Source of the DNA: CAYQUC01 sp964514215
GTDB taxonomy: Bacteria; Pseudomonadota; Gammaproteobacteria; UBA6429; Thiohalophilaceae
Length of the DNA: 64,000 nt
Assembly: GCA_964514215.1 (NCBI GenBank)
Contig: CAZEPW010000009.1
Location: 24,284-88,283 of the forward strand
Direction of reading: 5' to 3'
Part shown: positions 17,092 to 26,293 of the stretch, in pieces
How the letters are laid out: each line of letters opens with the position of its first letter
Position numbering within the stretch: the first letter of the stretch is position 1
The notes under the pieces: generated by a model
Told to the model about the DNA's origin: nothing
Database searches by the model: none
Seen by the model: the letters and a program-made list of their open reading frames with translations, nothing else
Translations under genes and position numbers: made by a program

Positions 17092-18597
17092 GTGAAGAAA
17101 GATACTAAAGATAAGAAAAAAAGTTCAATTACTGAACGACGGAAGTTTCTAAAAACGGTTGCAGTTGGCTCTGCACTTGCAGTTCCTGGTGCAGCTGTTG
17201 CAATGGGCGGCGGCGGCGGCGGTGGCGGTGGCGGTGGTGGTGCTGGCGGCGGTGGTGGCGGCGGTGGTGGTGCTGGCGGCGGTGGTGGCGGTTCGGGCAC
17301 AGCATTTGCTTCACCGTTATCAATCCCACCTGTGCTGCAACCAGTTGCATCCGATAGTACTACTGATTATTATGAAATGACTCAAATGGAAGCTTCGGTT
17401 GAGATTGTTCCAGGAACAACAACTGCTATTTATGGTTATAACGGTATTACTCCAGGACCAACCATTCGAGCAAAACAAGGCCGTGCAGTTCAAGTCATTC
17501 AAAATAATTCACTTCCAGTTGAAGTTAGTACGCATCTACATGGTGGCGAAATTGAAGCGATAAGTGATGGTCATCCAACAGATTTAATACCGGTTGGTAG
17601 TTCAAAAACTTATAATTATTCCAATATCCAAAAAGCTTGTACATTGTGGTATCACGATCATGCCGTTGATGAAACTGCGCAACACGTTTATCGTGGTTTA
17701 GCAGGTTTTTATTTATTAGATGACGACGAGGAGCAAAGTTTAAATTTACCAAGTGGTGATTATGAAGTGCCAATGGTAATACAAGATCGTTCATTTAATG
17801 CGGATGGTTCTTTTGCTTATACAGGAAACCAAGCGGGTGAATTAGGTGATACTATTTTAGTTAATGGTGTTATCCAGCCTTTCTTTGAAGTGAGCAATAG
17901 AAAATATCGCTTTAGGGTTTTAAATGGTTCTAATCGCCGTGAATATATTTTAGCATTAAGTAATGGTCAGCAATTTACACAAATTGGTACCGATGGCGGT
18001 TTATTAGAAGCACCAGTTGATTTAACTGAAATCTTTATGTCACCGGCTTATCGTTGTGATATTGTTATCGATTTCTCACAAGTGCCAGTTGGTACCAGTG
18101 TGGTATTACAAAACTTAGATGGTTCTGGTTCAACAGCAGAAATTATGCGTTTTGATGTTGTAAGAGCTGAAGCAGATCCAAGTGTTGTGCCTGCACAATT
18201 AACAACTAACCCCGTGCTTAACCCTGCTGATGCAGTAGTGACACGACAGTTTACATTTAGTCGTCGTGCCGGTGACTGGGTCATTAATGGTAATCCTTAT
18301 GATCCAAATCGTATTGATGCGAACCCTAAATTAGATTCTATTGAAATTTGGGAATTGACTAATCGCTCTAACATGAATCATCCTGTGCATATTCATTTAG
18401 CACAATTTCAAGTTCTAGATGCAGCAGGAAGTCAACCCGAGTATATGGGACAGAAAGATACGTTTGTTGTTCGGCCAATGTCAACGATACGGGTTATTGG
18501 TAAATTTTCTACTTATACTGGAAAATATGTATTCCATTGTCACAACCTAGAGCACGAAGATTTTGCTATGATGGCAAATTTTGAAGTAATACCGTAA
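17092..18597 (+). CDS. Tat-exported CotA-like multicopper oxidase with polyglycine linker
   Basis: This 501-residue oxidase starts at GTG, preceded by GAGGGGATGTAAGA. A Tat signal (ERRKFLKTVAVG) is followed directly by about 35 residues that are almost all glycine, then the three cupredoxin domains. Copper ligands seen are HLHGG (about residue 149), WYHDHA (about 187), HPVHIHL (about 430) and the type-1 site H482-C483-H484, H488 and M493. The WYHDHA and HIHLAQF forms are those of the CotA/bilirubin-oxidase branch, whose members oxidise phenolics and sometimes Cu(I) or Mn(II). A CRP-type site lies upstream and CusBA genes follow. Confidence 0.9.
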   Translation: MKKDTKDKKKSSITERRKFLKTVAVGSALAVPGAAVAMGGGGGGGGGGGGAGGGGGGGGGAGGGGGGSGTAFASPLSIPPVLQPVASDSTTDYYEMTQMEASVEIVPGTTTAIYGYNGITPGPTIRAKQGRAVQVIQNNSLPVEVSTHLHGGEIEAISDGHPTDLIPVGSSKTYNYSNIQKACTLWYHDHAVDETAQHVYRGLAGFYLLDDDEEQSLNLPSGDYEVPMVIQDRSFNADGSFAYTGNQAGELGDTILVNGVIQPFFEVSNRKYRFRVLNGSNRREYILALSNGQQFTQIGTDGGLLEAPVDLTEIFMSPAYRCDIVIDFSQVPVGTSVVLQNLDGSGSTAEIMRFDVVRAEADPSVVPAQLTTNPVLNPADAVVTRQFTFSRRAGDWVINGNPYDPNRIDANPKLDSIEIWELTNRSNMNHPVHIHLAQFQVLDAAGSQPEYMGQKDTFVVRPMSTIRVIGKFSTYTGKYVFHCHNLEHEDFAMMANFEVIP

Positions 18598-18599
18598 TA

Positions 18600-18751
18600 G
18601 TAAAGATGTAAAGATGTAAAGATGTNNNNNNNNNNNNNNNNNNNNNNNNNNNNNNNNNNNNNNNNNNNNNNNNNNNNNNNNNNNNNNNNNNNNNNNNNNN
18701 NNNNNNNNNNNNNNNNNNNNNNNNNGTAAAGATGTAAAGATGTAAAGATGT
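18600..18751. repeat. GTAAAGAT tandem repeat interrupted by a scaffold gap
   Basis: An 8-base unit GTAAAGAT is repeated just over three times on the left of the gap (18600-18625) and again on the right (18726-18751). The 100 N at 18626-18725 hide an unknown copy number. It lies three bases after the oxidase stop codon, before the terminator. Confidence 0.85.
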
Positions 18752-18766
18752 TATTTTGTTGTATTT

Positions 18767-18801
18767 GTTATGCCAGTTTTGTGCTGGCATAACATTTTTT
18801 T
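18767..18801 (+). terminator. Rho-independent terminator after the CotA-like oxidase
   Basis: A 10-bp stem (GTTATGCCAG/CTGGCATAAC) with a 7-base loop is followed by A and seven T. It separates the oxidase from the efflux genes. Confidence 0.85.
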
Positions 18802-18813
18802 AAAATGTGAATT

Positions 18814-20034
18814 ATGAATAAAAACTCAATATTAATTATAGTTTTTTCGGCTGTTAGTTTTGTAGCTGGTAATTTTTTATCGGACTGGAAAAACCCGGCT
18901 ATTGCAAATACAGTATCGAAACTACCAGACAATAACGAACAACATAGCAAAAATTCAGAGTTTTATACTTGCCCAATGCATTCTCATGTGAATCAAACGC
19001 AAGCAGGGCAGTGTCCGATTTGTAATATGTCTCTGGTGAAAAAATTAACAACTAATTCTGGCTCTACGATATTAATTAATCCTAGTGTGTTGCATAATTT
19101 CAGTATAAAAACTGCAACGGTTAAAAGAGGCACTATGTATCGAGAGTTGTTAACTTATGGTTATGTCAATAAAGTTGAAACTGTCGCAGAAAAAAAATTT
19201 ACCGCACCCGTGTCTGGTAAAATCACGTTTCTAACCGAAAAATCAAATGATCGTGAAACCAATCAAAATGAGTTACTCGTTACTATTGATTCTAGTCATT
19301 GGAAAAAATTACAGCAATCCTATTTGGATGCTTTGGACAACAAAAAAGTTAGAGAACTACGCAACATTACTCGAGAGCTATCGGCTTTAAATTTTCGAAT
19401 AAAAGAAATTCAAGAGTTGAAACATACTCGAACAGCAAGTAGCTTATTTAATATCTATTCTGATAAACGCGGCCTTATTAAAAACTTAAAGATTAAACTT
19501 GGTCAACAAGTTGAAAAAAAATCCACTTTGTTTTCACTTGCCCCGGTTTATCCCATTATTGGCTATGCTGAAGTATTCGAAGGTCAATGGCGGTGGTTAG
19601 AAAAGGGACACCGGGCACAAATGATCATTCATAGTGTTCCAAACATAGCATGGCAAGGTGAAGTGCTCGAAGTTGATGATATTTTAATGAATCGTTCACG
19701 AACAATAAAAACCAAATTAGGCTTTAAAGTGCAAGACAATGTTTTATTAAAAGCCGGTATGCAGGCAAATTTTACTATATTTGCAGCACCAAAAACCCAA
19801 GTGCTTTTTGTACCACAAGATGCAGTAATTCGTACTGCCAATAAAGCTCGAGTGATGCTGTCACTGGGTAATGGTCAATTTAAAGCCGTGGATGTAAAAA
19901 TTGGTTTAGAAGATGGCCGTCGAATTGAAATTCTTGACGGAGTAACTCAAGGCATGCAAGTCGTGTCATCAGGTCAATTTTTATTGGATTCAGAGAGTCA
20001 GTTACGCGCTGAACTACAACGGATGCAACCGTAA
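18814..20034 (+). CDS. cusB: CusB-type periplasmic adaptor of a heavy-metal RND pump
   Basis: This 406-residue membrane-fusion protein has an N-terminal signal/anchor helix. A heavy-metal-binding domain follows, with TCPMH and CPICNMSL motifs (about residues 52-75). The barrel-sandwich, beta-barrel and C-terminal membrane-proximal domains include VTQGMQVVSSGQFLLDSESQL, typical of the CusB family. The adaptor links the inner-membrane pump encoded 12 bases downstream to an outer-membrane channel, but no CusC-type gene is nearby. Copper or silver is the likely substrate, given the copper oxidases and Cu-ATPase in the window. Confidence 0.85.
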   Translation: MNKNSILIIVFSAVSFVAGNFLSDWKNPAIANTVSKLPDNNEQHSKNSEFYTCPMHSHVNQTQAGQCPICNMSLVKKLTTNSGSTILINPSVLHNFSIKTATVKRGTMYRELLTYGYVNKVETVAEKKFTAPVSGKITFLTEKSNDRETNQNELLVTIDSSHWKKLQQSYLDALDNKKVRELRNITRELSALNFRIKEIQELKHTRTASSLFNIYSDKRGLIKNLKIKLGQQVEKKSTLFSLAPVYPIIGYAEVFEGQWRWLEKGHRAQMIIHSVPNIAWQGEVLEVDDILMNRSRTIKTKLGFKVQDNVLLKAGMQANFTIFAAPKTQVLFVPQDAVIRTANKARVMLSLGNGQFKAVDVKIGLEDGRRIEILDGVTQGMQVVSSGQFLLDSESQLRAELQRMQP

Positions 20035-20046
20035 TAGGATTCTCCC

Positions 20047-23000
20047 TTGATTAAAAATAGTATTCTTTGGTCGATAAACAATCGACCGTTAATTTTACTA
20101 ATTAGTTTATTATTAGTTATTTGGGGCGTGCAATCGCTTAAAAAAATTCCACTCGATGCCATTCCCGACTTATCTGATGTGCAAGTTATTATTAAAACCA
20201 GTTATCCCGGTCAAGCGCCTCAAGTTGTTGAAGATCAAATAACATATCCACTTACAACTGCAATGTTAGGTGTTCCGGGTGCGAAGACGGTTCGAGGATT
20301 TTCGTATTTTGGAGATTCCTTTGTATATATTTTATTTGATGAAGATACTGATCCATACTGGGCTCGTTCCCGTGTATTAGAATATTTGAGTGAAGCTCAG
20401 GCAGACTTGCCTGCAGGTGCAAAATCGTCATTAGGACCAGATGCTAGTGGTGTTGGTTGGGTATATGAATATGCACTGGTTGATAAAACGGGTAAGCATA
20501 ATCTATCTGAATTACGCAGTATTCAAGATTGGTTTTTGCGTTATGAACTTGAAACAATTCCCGGAGTATCAGAAGTTGCCGCAATTGGTGGTATGGTTAA
20601 ACAATACCAAGTGGTAATCGATCCGGTATTGCTGCGCCGTGAATTATTGCCGTTATCTAAAGTTCTTGAAGCGATACGAAAAGGCAATCAAGAAACCGGT
20701 GCTTCGGTAATAGAAATGTCCGAAGCGGAATATATGATTCGTGTGCACGGTTATGTTTCAGGGATAAAAGATTTAGAACAATTAGGGCCTATTGGTTTAA
20801 GCCCAGCAGGAACCTCGCTTTATTTAAAAGATATCGCCGAGATTCGAGAAGGTCCAGCTATGCGTCGTGGTATTGCTGACCTTAATGGTGATGGTGAAGT
20901 GGTTGGTGGTATTGTTATTATGCGTTGGCAAGAAAATGCATTAGACACAATATCGGCAGTTAAAAAACGTATAGCAGAATTAAAATTAAGTTTACCCGAA
21001 GGTGTTGAACTTGTTGAAACTTATGATCGCTCAAAATTAATTAAACAATCTATATCAACCTTAACTGAACGTTTAATCGAAGAAATTATTGTGGTTGTGA
21101 TTGTTTGTTTAGTATTTTTAATGCATTTGCGTTCATCATTAATTATTATACTAAGTTTACCTGTTGGTATTTTGGTTGCATTTATTGTTATGCGCTATCA
21201 AGGTGTTAATGCCAATATAATGTCTTTAGGTGGCATTGCTATTGCCATTGGTGCAATGTTAGATGCGACAATTGTTATGGTTGAAAATGGCCACCGTGCA
21301 TTGGCCAATGGTGACTTTACAGAAAAACAACGTGTGCGTGCTTTAACGCAGGCAGCAATTGAAGTTGGGCCACCATTGTTTTTCTCGTTATTAATTATTA
21401 CGCTCAGTTTTATTCCAGTATTTGCATTAGAGGCACAAGAGGGACGGTTGTTTTCACCTTTAGCATTTACCAAAACGTATGCTATGGCTGCGTCGGCTGG
21501 GTTATCAATAACATTGGTTCCAGTGTTAATGATGTATTTTATAAAAGGCAAAATACAGTCTGAAAATAGTAACCCTATCAATCGTTATATCGTGTCGCTA
21601 TATGCTCCGTTTATTATTAAAGCACTTAATAATCCGAAAAAAGTCATTATTATTATGTTATTGGTTTTTGTCACTGCCATATGGCCTTGGTCAAAAACGG
21701 GGTCTGAATTTATGCCGACTTTAAATGAAGGTGATTTATTGTATATGCCAACTTTGTTCCCCGGTATTTCAATAGGCAAGGCGCGTGAGTTATTGCAACA
21801 AACTGATCGATTAATTAAAACCGTGCATGAAGTTGATCTGGTGTTTGGTAAAATTGGTCGAGCTGATAGCGCGACTGATCCTGCACCGTTAACGATGATA
21901 GAAACAACCATAAATTTAAAGCCTCAAGATCAGTGGCGTGATGGTATGACTATTAATAAAATTAAACAAGAGTTAGATAACGTTGTTAATGTCCCCGGTG
22001 TTGCTAATGCCTGGTTAATGCCGATAGGAGCGAGAATCGATATGCTTAGCACCGGCGTTAAAACTCCAGTGGGTATCCGAATTTCTGGTTCCGAGTTACG
22101 TGGTTTAGAAGCACTAGCATTGCAAGTTGAAAAACAAGTTCGATTAGTGCCAGGAACAAGTTCGGTCGTTGCTGAACGTGTTGCTGCTGGACGTTATATT
22201 GATATAACCGTTGATCGATATAATGCCGGACAGCATTGGTTGAATATTGCTGGAATACAAGAAATTATCGCAAGTGCCGTAGGTGGCATAACAATAGGTG
22301 AATCTATTGAAGGGCGAGAGCGTTATCCGATTAATGTGCGTTATCCGCGTGAATTACGTGATTCATTGCACGATATTCGAAATTTACCGGTGATCACCGA
22401 ACGTGGAGAACATATTTCACTAAGTGAAGTGGCTGATATTAATTTGGTTGATGGCCCGAGTATGATTAAAAGTGAAAATGGTCGGTTGAGCACTTGGATT
22501 TATATCGACATGCGTGATCGCGATTTAGGCTCGTATGTTGAAGAGCTAAAGCACGTTATAGCAACAAATGTGAAAATACCAACAGGTTATAGTTTAGATT
22601 GGACAGGTGAATACGAATATTATGAGCGAGCCAAAGAACAGTTATTTTTTATAATTCCATTGGCACTTATTATTATTTTTATTTTATTGTATTTAAGCTT
22701 TCATAGTGTCGTTGAGCCATTACTTGTTATGATTTCAGTTCCTTTTGCTTTACTCGGTGGAATCTGGTTATTGTATTGGTATGAGTTAAACTTATCCATT
22801 GCTGTTGGTATCGGTTTCATTGCGCTCGCGGGTATCGCTACTGAGTTTGGTATTGTTATGTTGGTTTATCTCAATCAGGCTAACAATAAATTAAAACCAA
22901 AAAATATAAATGAATTGAAAAAAACTGTTATTCGAGGTGCGGTGCAACGGGTTAGACCAAAAACCATGACCGTGGCAGTTATTATCGGTGGTTTGCTTCC

Positions 23001-23151
23001 AATTGTACTGGGTTATGGGGTGGGCTTGGAAGTGATGCAACCGATTGCAATTCCATTGATAGGCGGTATGTTAACAGCACCATTAGTGTCGATGATTTTG
23101 ATTCCAGTATTGTATTACTTGTGGAAAAAACATCAGTTACAAAAGAATTAA
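20047..23151 (+). CDS. cusA: CusA/CzcA-type heavy-metal RND efflux pump
   Basis: The 1034-residue protein is a full-length RND transporter: an N-terminal helix, a large periplasmic loop, a block of membrane helices around 335-545, a second periplasmic loop and a final helical block. Segments such as IPLDAIPDLSDVQVII and MLSTGVKTPVGIRISG are characteristic of the heavy-metal subfamily, the second closely resembling CusA. It starts at TTG 20047 with AGGA upstream and follows the adaptor by 12 bases. It should use proton flow to export monovalent copper or silver; divalent metals are not excluded. Confidence 0.9.
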   Translation: MIKNSILWSINNRPLILLISLLLVIWGVQSLKKIPLDAIPDLSDVQVIIKTSYPGQAPQVVEDQITYPLTTAMLGVPGAKTVRGFSYFGDSFVYILFDEDTDPYWARSRVLEYLSEAQADLPAGAKSSLGPDASGVGWVYEYALVDKTGKHNLSELRSIQDWFLRYELETIPGVSEVAAIGGMVKQYQVVIDPVLLRRELLPLSKVLEAIRKGNQETGASVIEMSEAEYMIRVHGYVSGIKDLEQLGPIGLSPAGTSLYLKDIAEIREGPAMRRGIADLNGDGEVVGGIVIMRWQENALDTISAVKKRIAELKLSLPEGVELVETYDRSKLIKQSISTLTERLIEEIIVVVIVCLVFLMHLRSSLIIILSLPVGILVAFIVMRYQGVNANIMSLGGIAIAIGAMLDATIVMVENGHRALANGDFTEKQRVRALTQAAIEVGPPLFFSLLIITLSFIPVFALEAQEGRLFSPLAFTKTYAMAASAGLSITLVPVLMMYFIKGKIQSENSNPINRYIVSLYAPFIIKALNNPKKVIIIMLLVFVTAIWPWSKTGSEFMPTLNEGDLLYMPTLFPGISIGKARELLQQTDRLIKTVHEVDLVFGKIGRADSATDPAPLTMIETTINLKPQDQWRDGMTINKIKQELDNVVNVPGVANAWLMPIGARIDMLSTGVKTPVGIRISGSELRGLEALALQVEKQVRLVPGTSSVVAERVAAGRYIDITVDRYNAGQHWLNIAGIQEIIASAVGGITIGESIEGRERYPINVRYPRELRDSLHDIRNLPVITERGEHISLSEVADINLVDGPSMIKSENGRLSTWIYIDMRDRDLGSYVEELKHVIATNVKIPTGYSLDWTGEYEYYERAKEQLFFIIPLALIIIFILLYLSFHSVVEPLLVMISVPFALLGGIWLLYWYELNLSIAVGIGFIALAGIATEFGIVMLVYLNQANNKLKPKNINELKKTVIRGAVQRVRPKTMTVAVIIGGLLPIVLGYGVGLEVMQPIAIPLIGGMLTAPLVSMILIPVLYYLWKKHQLQKN

Positions 23152-23181
23152 ATCAAATTTGAATTTAGAAGCGTTATTATT

Positions 23182-23367
23182 TTAATGAAATTTACAGGTA
23201 CTTAAACCGAGTAGTTTGTATATTGGGCAATATGCAAATAAACCGGTTACTAATGGCAAAGCACCTAACCAACCAAAGATATTTTGTGGCCCAACAAATA
23301 CCAACGAAATTGATATTAATCCAATAATAATTCGGCCTGCTCTATCGATACCTCCAATGTTTCCCAT
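23182..23367 (-). CDS. Small DUF2892 membrane protein
   Basis: The 61-residue product has the N-terminal MMGNIGGIDRAGR stretch and two hydrophobic helices of the DUF2892/YgaP-C family, ending in a Cys-containing CPIYKLLGLSTCKF. The start at 23367 was chosen because GGAGG lies five bases upstream; a longer frame to 23424 lacks support. DUF2892 proteins are often seen beside rhodanese or sulfur genes. It faces the CusA gene tail to tail. Confidence 0.75.
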   Translation of the reverse strand: MGNIGGIDRAGRIIIGLISISLVFVGPQNIFGWLGALPLVTGLFAYCPIYKLLGLSTCKFH

Positions 23368-23746
23368 CATATCCTCCATTAAATAAAGCACTATTATCAA
23401 GTTAAGTAGTATTACGTATTTCACTAATAATATCAGTGACGCAGTTTTATCTTCTAGTGCAAGACATAAATAATTTAATAGCCTTAAAGGTTACATAATT
23501 TATCATAAAACGCAATTAATGTGATCCATTGTTTAGTTTTACTTTCATCATTTTTATATTCCACATAAAAAACATGCTTTTATAAAAACAGCAGCATTCG
23601 TCCTAATTCATTGAATTATAAATTGTATTTGTTATGTCAGGGTAATTGAGTATTGTTCCTTTGGTTTGCACTTATAGATATTACTCATACTGGAAACTAA
23701 CTTTATTTAGTACATAAAGTTAGTTTAAAACTATAAGGACTTAAAA
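23368..23746. other. Intergenic region between divergent small genes
   Basis: About 380 AT-rich bases with no supported gene. The region should hold the promoters of the DUF2892 gene (minus) and the small secreted protein gene (plus). No clear operator was seen. Confidence 0.35.
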
Positions 23747-24049
23747 ATGCGACCAGTATCGTTTTTAAAAATATTAAGTTTATTGTTAGTTATTAGCCCA
23801 CTATCAAATACCATTTTTGCAACACATAATTTAAAATTACAAATAAAAAATATCAATATTAAATACACACAATGCATGGCAAAATCTCCATCTGCTTCGG
23901 GTGTTAATTTATGTGGTATGGATTCAGTCTGTCGAGTGACTAACTTGATACGCTATTTCAAAAAAGAATCTCATGATTTAACGTGTATGAATAAATTTGG
24001 AGGCCCTGAACTTATCTATTTCTATGCCGATGATGAGCCGGAACCCTAG
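23747..24049 (+). CDS. Small secreted cysteine-containing protein, unknown function
   Basis: The 100-residue protein has a signal peptide (hydrophobic core to about residue 25, FATHN). The mature part has four cysteines, in YTQCMAK, NLCGMDSVC and LTCMNK, which could form two disulfides in the periplasm. It ends in an acidic DDEPEP tail. No family was recognised. The upstream AAGGAC is a fair ribosome site. Confidence 0.6.
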   Translation: MRPVSFLKILSLLLVISPLSNTIFATHNLKLQIKNINIKYTQCMAKSPSASGVNLCGMDSVCRVTNLIRYFKKESHDLTCMNKFGGPELIYFYADDEPEP

Positions 24050-24072
24050 AGCAATAAACTGTTTATTGCTCT
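24048..24072. terminator. Bidirectional hairpin between convergent genes
   Basis: A 12-bp perfect stem (AGAGCAATAAAC/GTTTATTGCTCT) around a single T starts inside the stop codon of the small secreted protein gene. It sits 13 bases past the stop of the convergent peroxiredoxin gene. No long T-run. Confidence 0.65.
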
Positions 24073-24084
24073 ATGTTTGTTAAA

Positions 24085-24825
24085 TTACAATTTTTTAAGT
24101 GCAGCCAAAATAGCTTTTGGCTCCATACGCTTGGTGTAGTCTGTTCGAGCATAGGCAGCACGAATGATACCCTTATTATCAATAATATAGGTAGCTGGCA
24201 CCGGTAAACCGTAGCGGCCTTTACCGTTATACTGTGCCACGTCAATATTGAATTTTTCTTTGTATAATTTAGTTAAATATTGTGGTACTTCGAAATAGAG
24301 ATTATAATTTTTTAATACAGAATAATCCAAATCACTGAGAACTTCAAAAGGATAACCATCTTTTTTAATTTGCTCTTTTGATCGATCTGGCTTTTGAGGT
24401 GTTATTGCTAATAATTGCGCACCGTATTTTTTAAACGTTGGCAAACTGCTGTTTAAGGCATGCAATTGAATATTACAAATAGTGCACCAAGCGCCGCGAT
24501 AAAAAACCAAAATGACCGGTCCTTTTTTCGTTAATGATGACAAGCTAACATTTTTACCAAAAGCATTTTTAAGTGTAAAGTCAGGAGCCTTATCACCCAC
24601 TTTTAAGCCCGGGTTAGGCATTTTGGCGGCTAACTCTTTTTTATCTTTTTCAAATATTGCCCAATCCTCTTTGTCCAAGGTTTTTGCTGCATCACTTTTC
24701 ATAAATTCGGTAAAAAATGCTTGAACTTGATCATTAATATTGGTTTTAGCTGGTAGTTCTTCAGCTTGAAGCGTTTGGCTTGCAATTAGTGCCGCAAAGA
24801 TAATAAGGTATCCTTTCAACATCAT
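24085..24825 (-). CDS. Exported peroxiredoxin-like (AhpC/TSA) protein
   Basis: The 246-residue protein begins with a signal peptide (MMLKGYLIIFAALIASQTLQA). The thioredoxin-fold domain starts at about 80 with GDKAPDFTLKNAFGKNVSL. The active motif is FYRGAWCTIC, with the peroxidatic Cys as the first Cys, and a PATYIIDNKG strand comes later. This fits the peroxiredoxin-like family rather than classic AhpC, and export suggests periplasmic peroxide or thiol chemistry. It has its own GGAG ribosome site. Confidence 0.85.
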   Translation of the reverse strand: MMLKGYLIIFAALIASQTLQAEELPAKTNINDQVQAFFTEFMKSDAAKTLDKEDWAIFEKDKKELAAKMPNPGLKVGDKAPDFTLKNAFGKNVSLSSLTKKGPVILVFYRGAWCTICNIQLHALNSSLPTFKKYGAQLLAITPQKPDRSKEQIKKDGYPFEVLSDLDYSVLKNYNLYFEVPQYLTKLYKEKFNIDVAQYNGKGRYGLPVPATYIIDNKGIIRAAYARTDYTKRMEPKAILAALKKL

Positions 24826-25037
24826 TTTATATTCTCCTTTATAAAAATATTAAGCACACAAGATAATTAAGTATTAGCCATCTTGCAATAGTTGAATGTT
24901 TCAGTTTGTATCCATGGAAAGTTAAAACCTTAGGAACAGTGAGTTAAAGCTAAACGTTGGTTAAATTAAGTTAAAAAATATTATTTTATTCATTGCATAA
25001 CTATACTCATTAAATAGATAAACTCAGGAGTTGAAGT

Positions 25038-25868
25038 ATGCCTTGTGAAAAAGCCGTATCAGATCATTATTACCACGGTGATTTATTAAATGCAATTAAA
25101 GATTCAATTGAAAAACTTGGCAAAACGACTGAAACAGTTACTATTGATGATTTGGCCGCTGTAGATGAATTTCACATTGGAGGTCGTGAAGCAACTGAAC
25201 ATTTTTTTGGACAAATCAAAGTTTCAAAGCAAGATCACATGCTTGATATCGGTTGTGGTCTTGGTGGTACTTCGCGTTATATTGCAAATAAATACAAAAA
25301 TAAAATTACTGGTATCGATTTAACTCAAGAGTATATTGATACTGGAAATACTATTTGTTCATGGTTAAATTTAAATAACCAAGTAAGCTTGCAACAGGGT
25401 AGTGCACTATCAATGCCATTTGAAGAAGGCACTTTTGATGTTGGTTTTATGATGCACGTAGCCATGAATATTGAAGACAAAGATAAATTGTTTAAAGAAA
25501 TATTTAGAGTACTTCGACCTGGTTCAACATTTGGGATTTACGATGTTATGCAAATAAATTCTGGTGAAATAATTTATCCAGTACCATGGGCTACAACGGT
25601 AAGCACTAGTTTTGTCTCAAGTCCAGAACACTATAAAAAAGCATTAGCTAATGCAGGGTTTGAAGTTACGGTTGAAAATAATCGTCGTGATTATTCGTTA
25701 AAATATTTTAAACAGTTGCAAGAAAAAAATAGAGAAAATGGTGAGCCGACTGCATTAGGTCTTCATACATTAATGCAAGAAACAACCAGCGAAAAAATAA
25801 AAAATATGATTGATAATATTACCTCGGAAATTTTGGCTCCAATCGAGTTAATTGTTAAAAAATATTAA
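25038..25868 (+). CDS. Class I SAM-dependent methyltransferase
   Basis: The 276-residue protein has the SAM-binding motif DIGCGLGGTSRYIA followed by GIDLT, and a later FRVLRPGSTFGIYDV segment, as in UbiE-like and small-molecule methyltransferases. The first 75 residues include an EFHIGGREATEHF stretch common in this group before the Rossmann fold. The substrate is unknown. It has GGAG before the ATG, and its stop overlaps the next gene's first base, indicating an operon with the YqcC gene. Confidence 0.85.
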   Translation: MPCEKAVSDHYYHGDLLNAIKDSIEKLGKTTETVTIDDLAAVDEFHIGGREATEHFFGQIKVSKQDHMLDIGCGLGGTSRYIANKYKNKITGIDLTQEYIDTGNTICSWLNLNNQVSLQQGSALSMPFEEGTFDVGFMMHVAMNIEDKDKLFKEIFRVLRPGSTFGIYDVMQINSGEIIYPVPWATTVSTSFVSSPEHYKKALANAGFEVTVENNRRDYSLKYFKQLQEKNRENGEPTALGLHTLMQETTSEKIKNMIDNITSEILAPIELIVKKY

Positions 25869-26233
25869 TGATGAAAAAAACACAGTTTAATGTACAGCAA
25901 CAAACTAAAAGTCAAGTTGTGTTGAAAAAGTTAAACTGTATTGAAGCAGAGATGAAGCGAATAAACTATTGGTCGTCAGAACCGCCAGATCTTTTAGCTG
26001 AGGTAAAATCAGGTAAAATAAAATCCTATCTCGATGCGCCTTCCTTCGAATTATGGTTACAGTGTATTTTTATTCCAAATGTAATTGATTGTGCTAAATC
26101 AGCCCAATTTCCCAGTATTAGTCACGTTGGATTTATGGCTCTACATTATTATAAAAATCAAACCGTTATTAACGATGCCCAAGATTTGTTAACAATGTTG
26201 ATGGACTTTGACAAAATTATAGAAGAAAAATAA
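25868..26233 (+). CDS. yqcC: YqcC family (DUF446) protein
   Basis: The 121-residue protein matches the YqcC family in its central SFELWLQCIFIPN segment, preceded by the usual WSSEPPD element and a PSISHVGFMALHY stretch. These are small helical proteins of unknown function common in gammaproteobacteria. It overlaps the methyltransferase stop by one base; the ATG at 25871 is an alternative start. Confidence 0.82.
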   Translation: MMKKTQFNVQQQTKSQVVLKKLNCIEAEMKRINYWSSEPPDLLAEVKSGKIKSYLDAPSFELWLQCIFIPNVIDCAKSAQFPSISHVGFMALHYYKNQTVINDAQDLLTMLMDFDKIIEEK

Positions 26234-26293
26234 TAATCATTTTTTCATAATGAACTTTGCATGATTTAACCTGTCACAGTATAAACCAATATA

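Noticed and set aside
17070..17380. Pro-, His- and Ala-rich reading frames overlapping the polyglycine oxidase
   Set aside because: They are frame shadows of the GGC/GGT repeat; the plus-strand oxidase has clear copper motifs.
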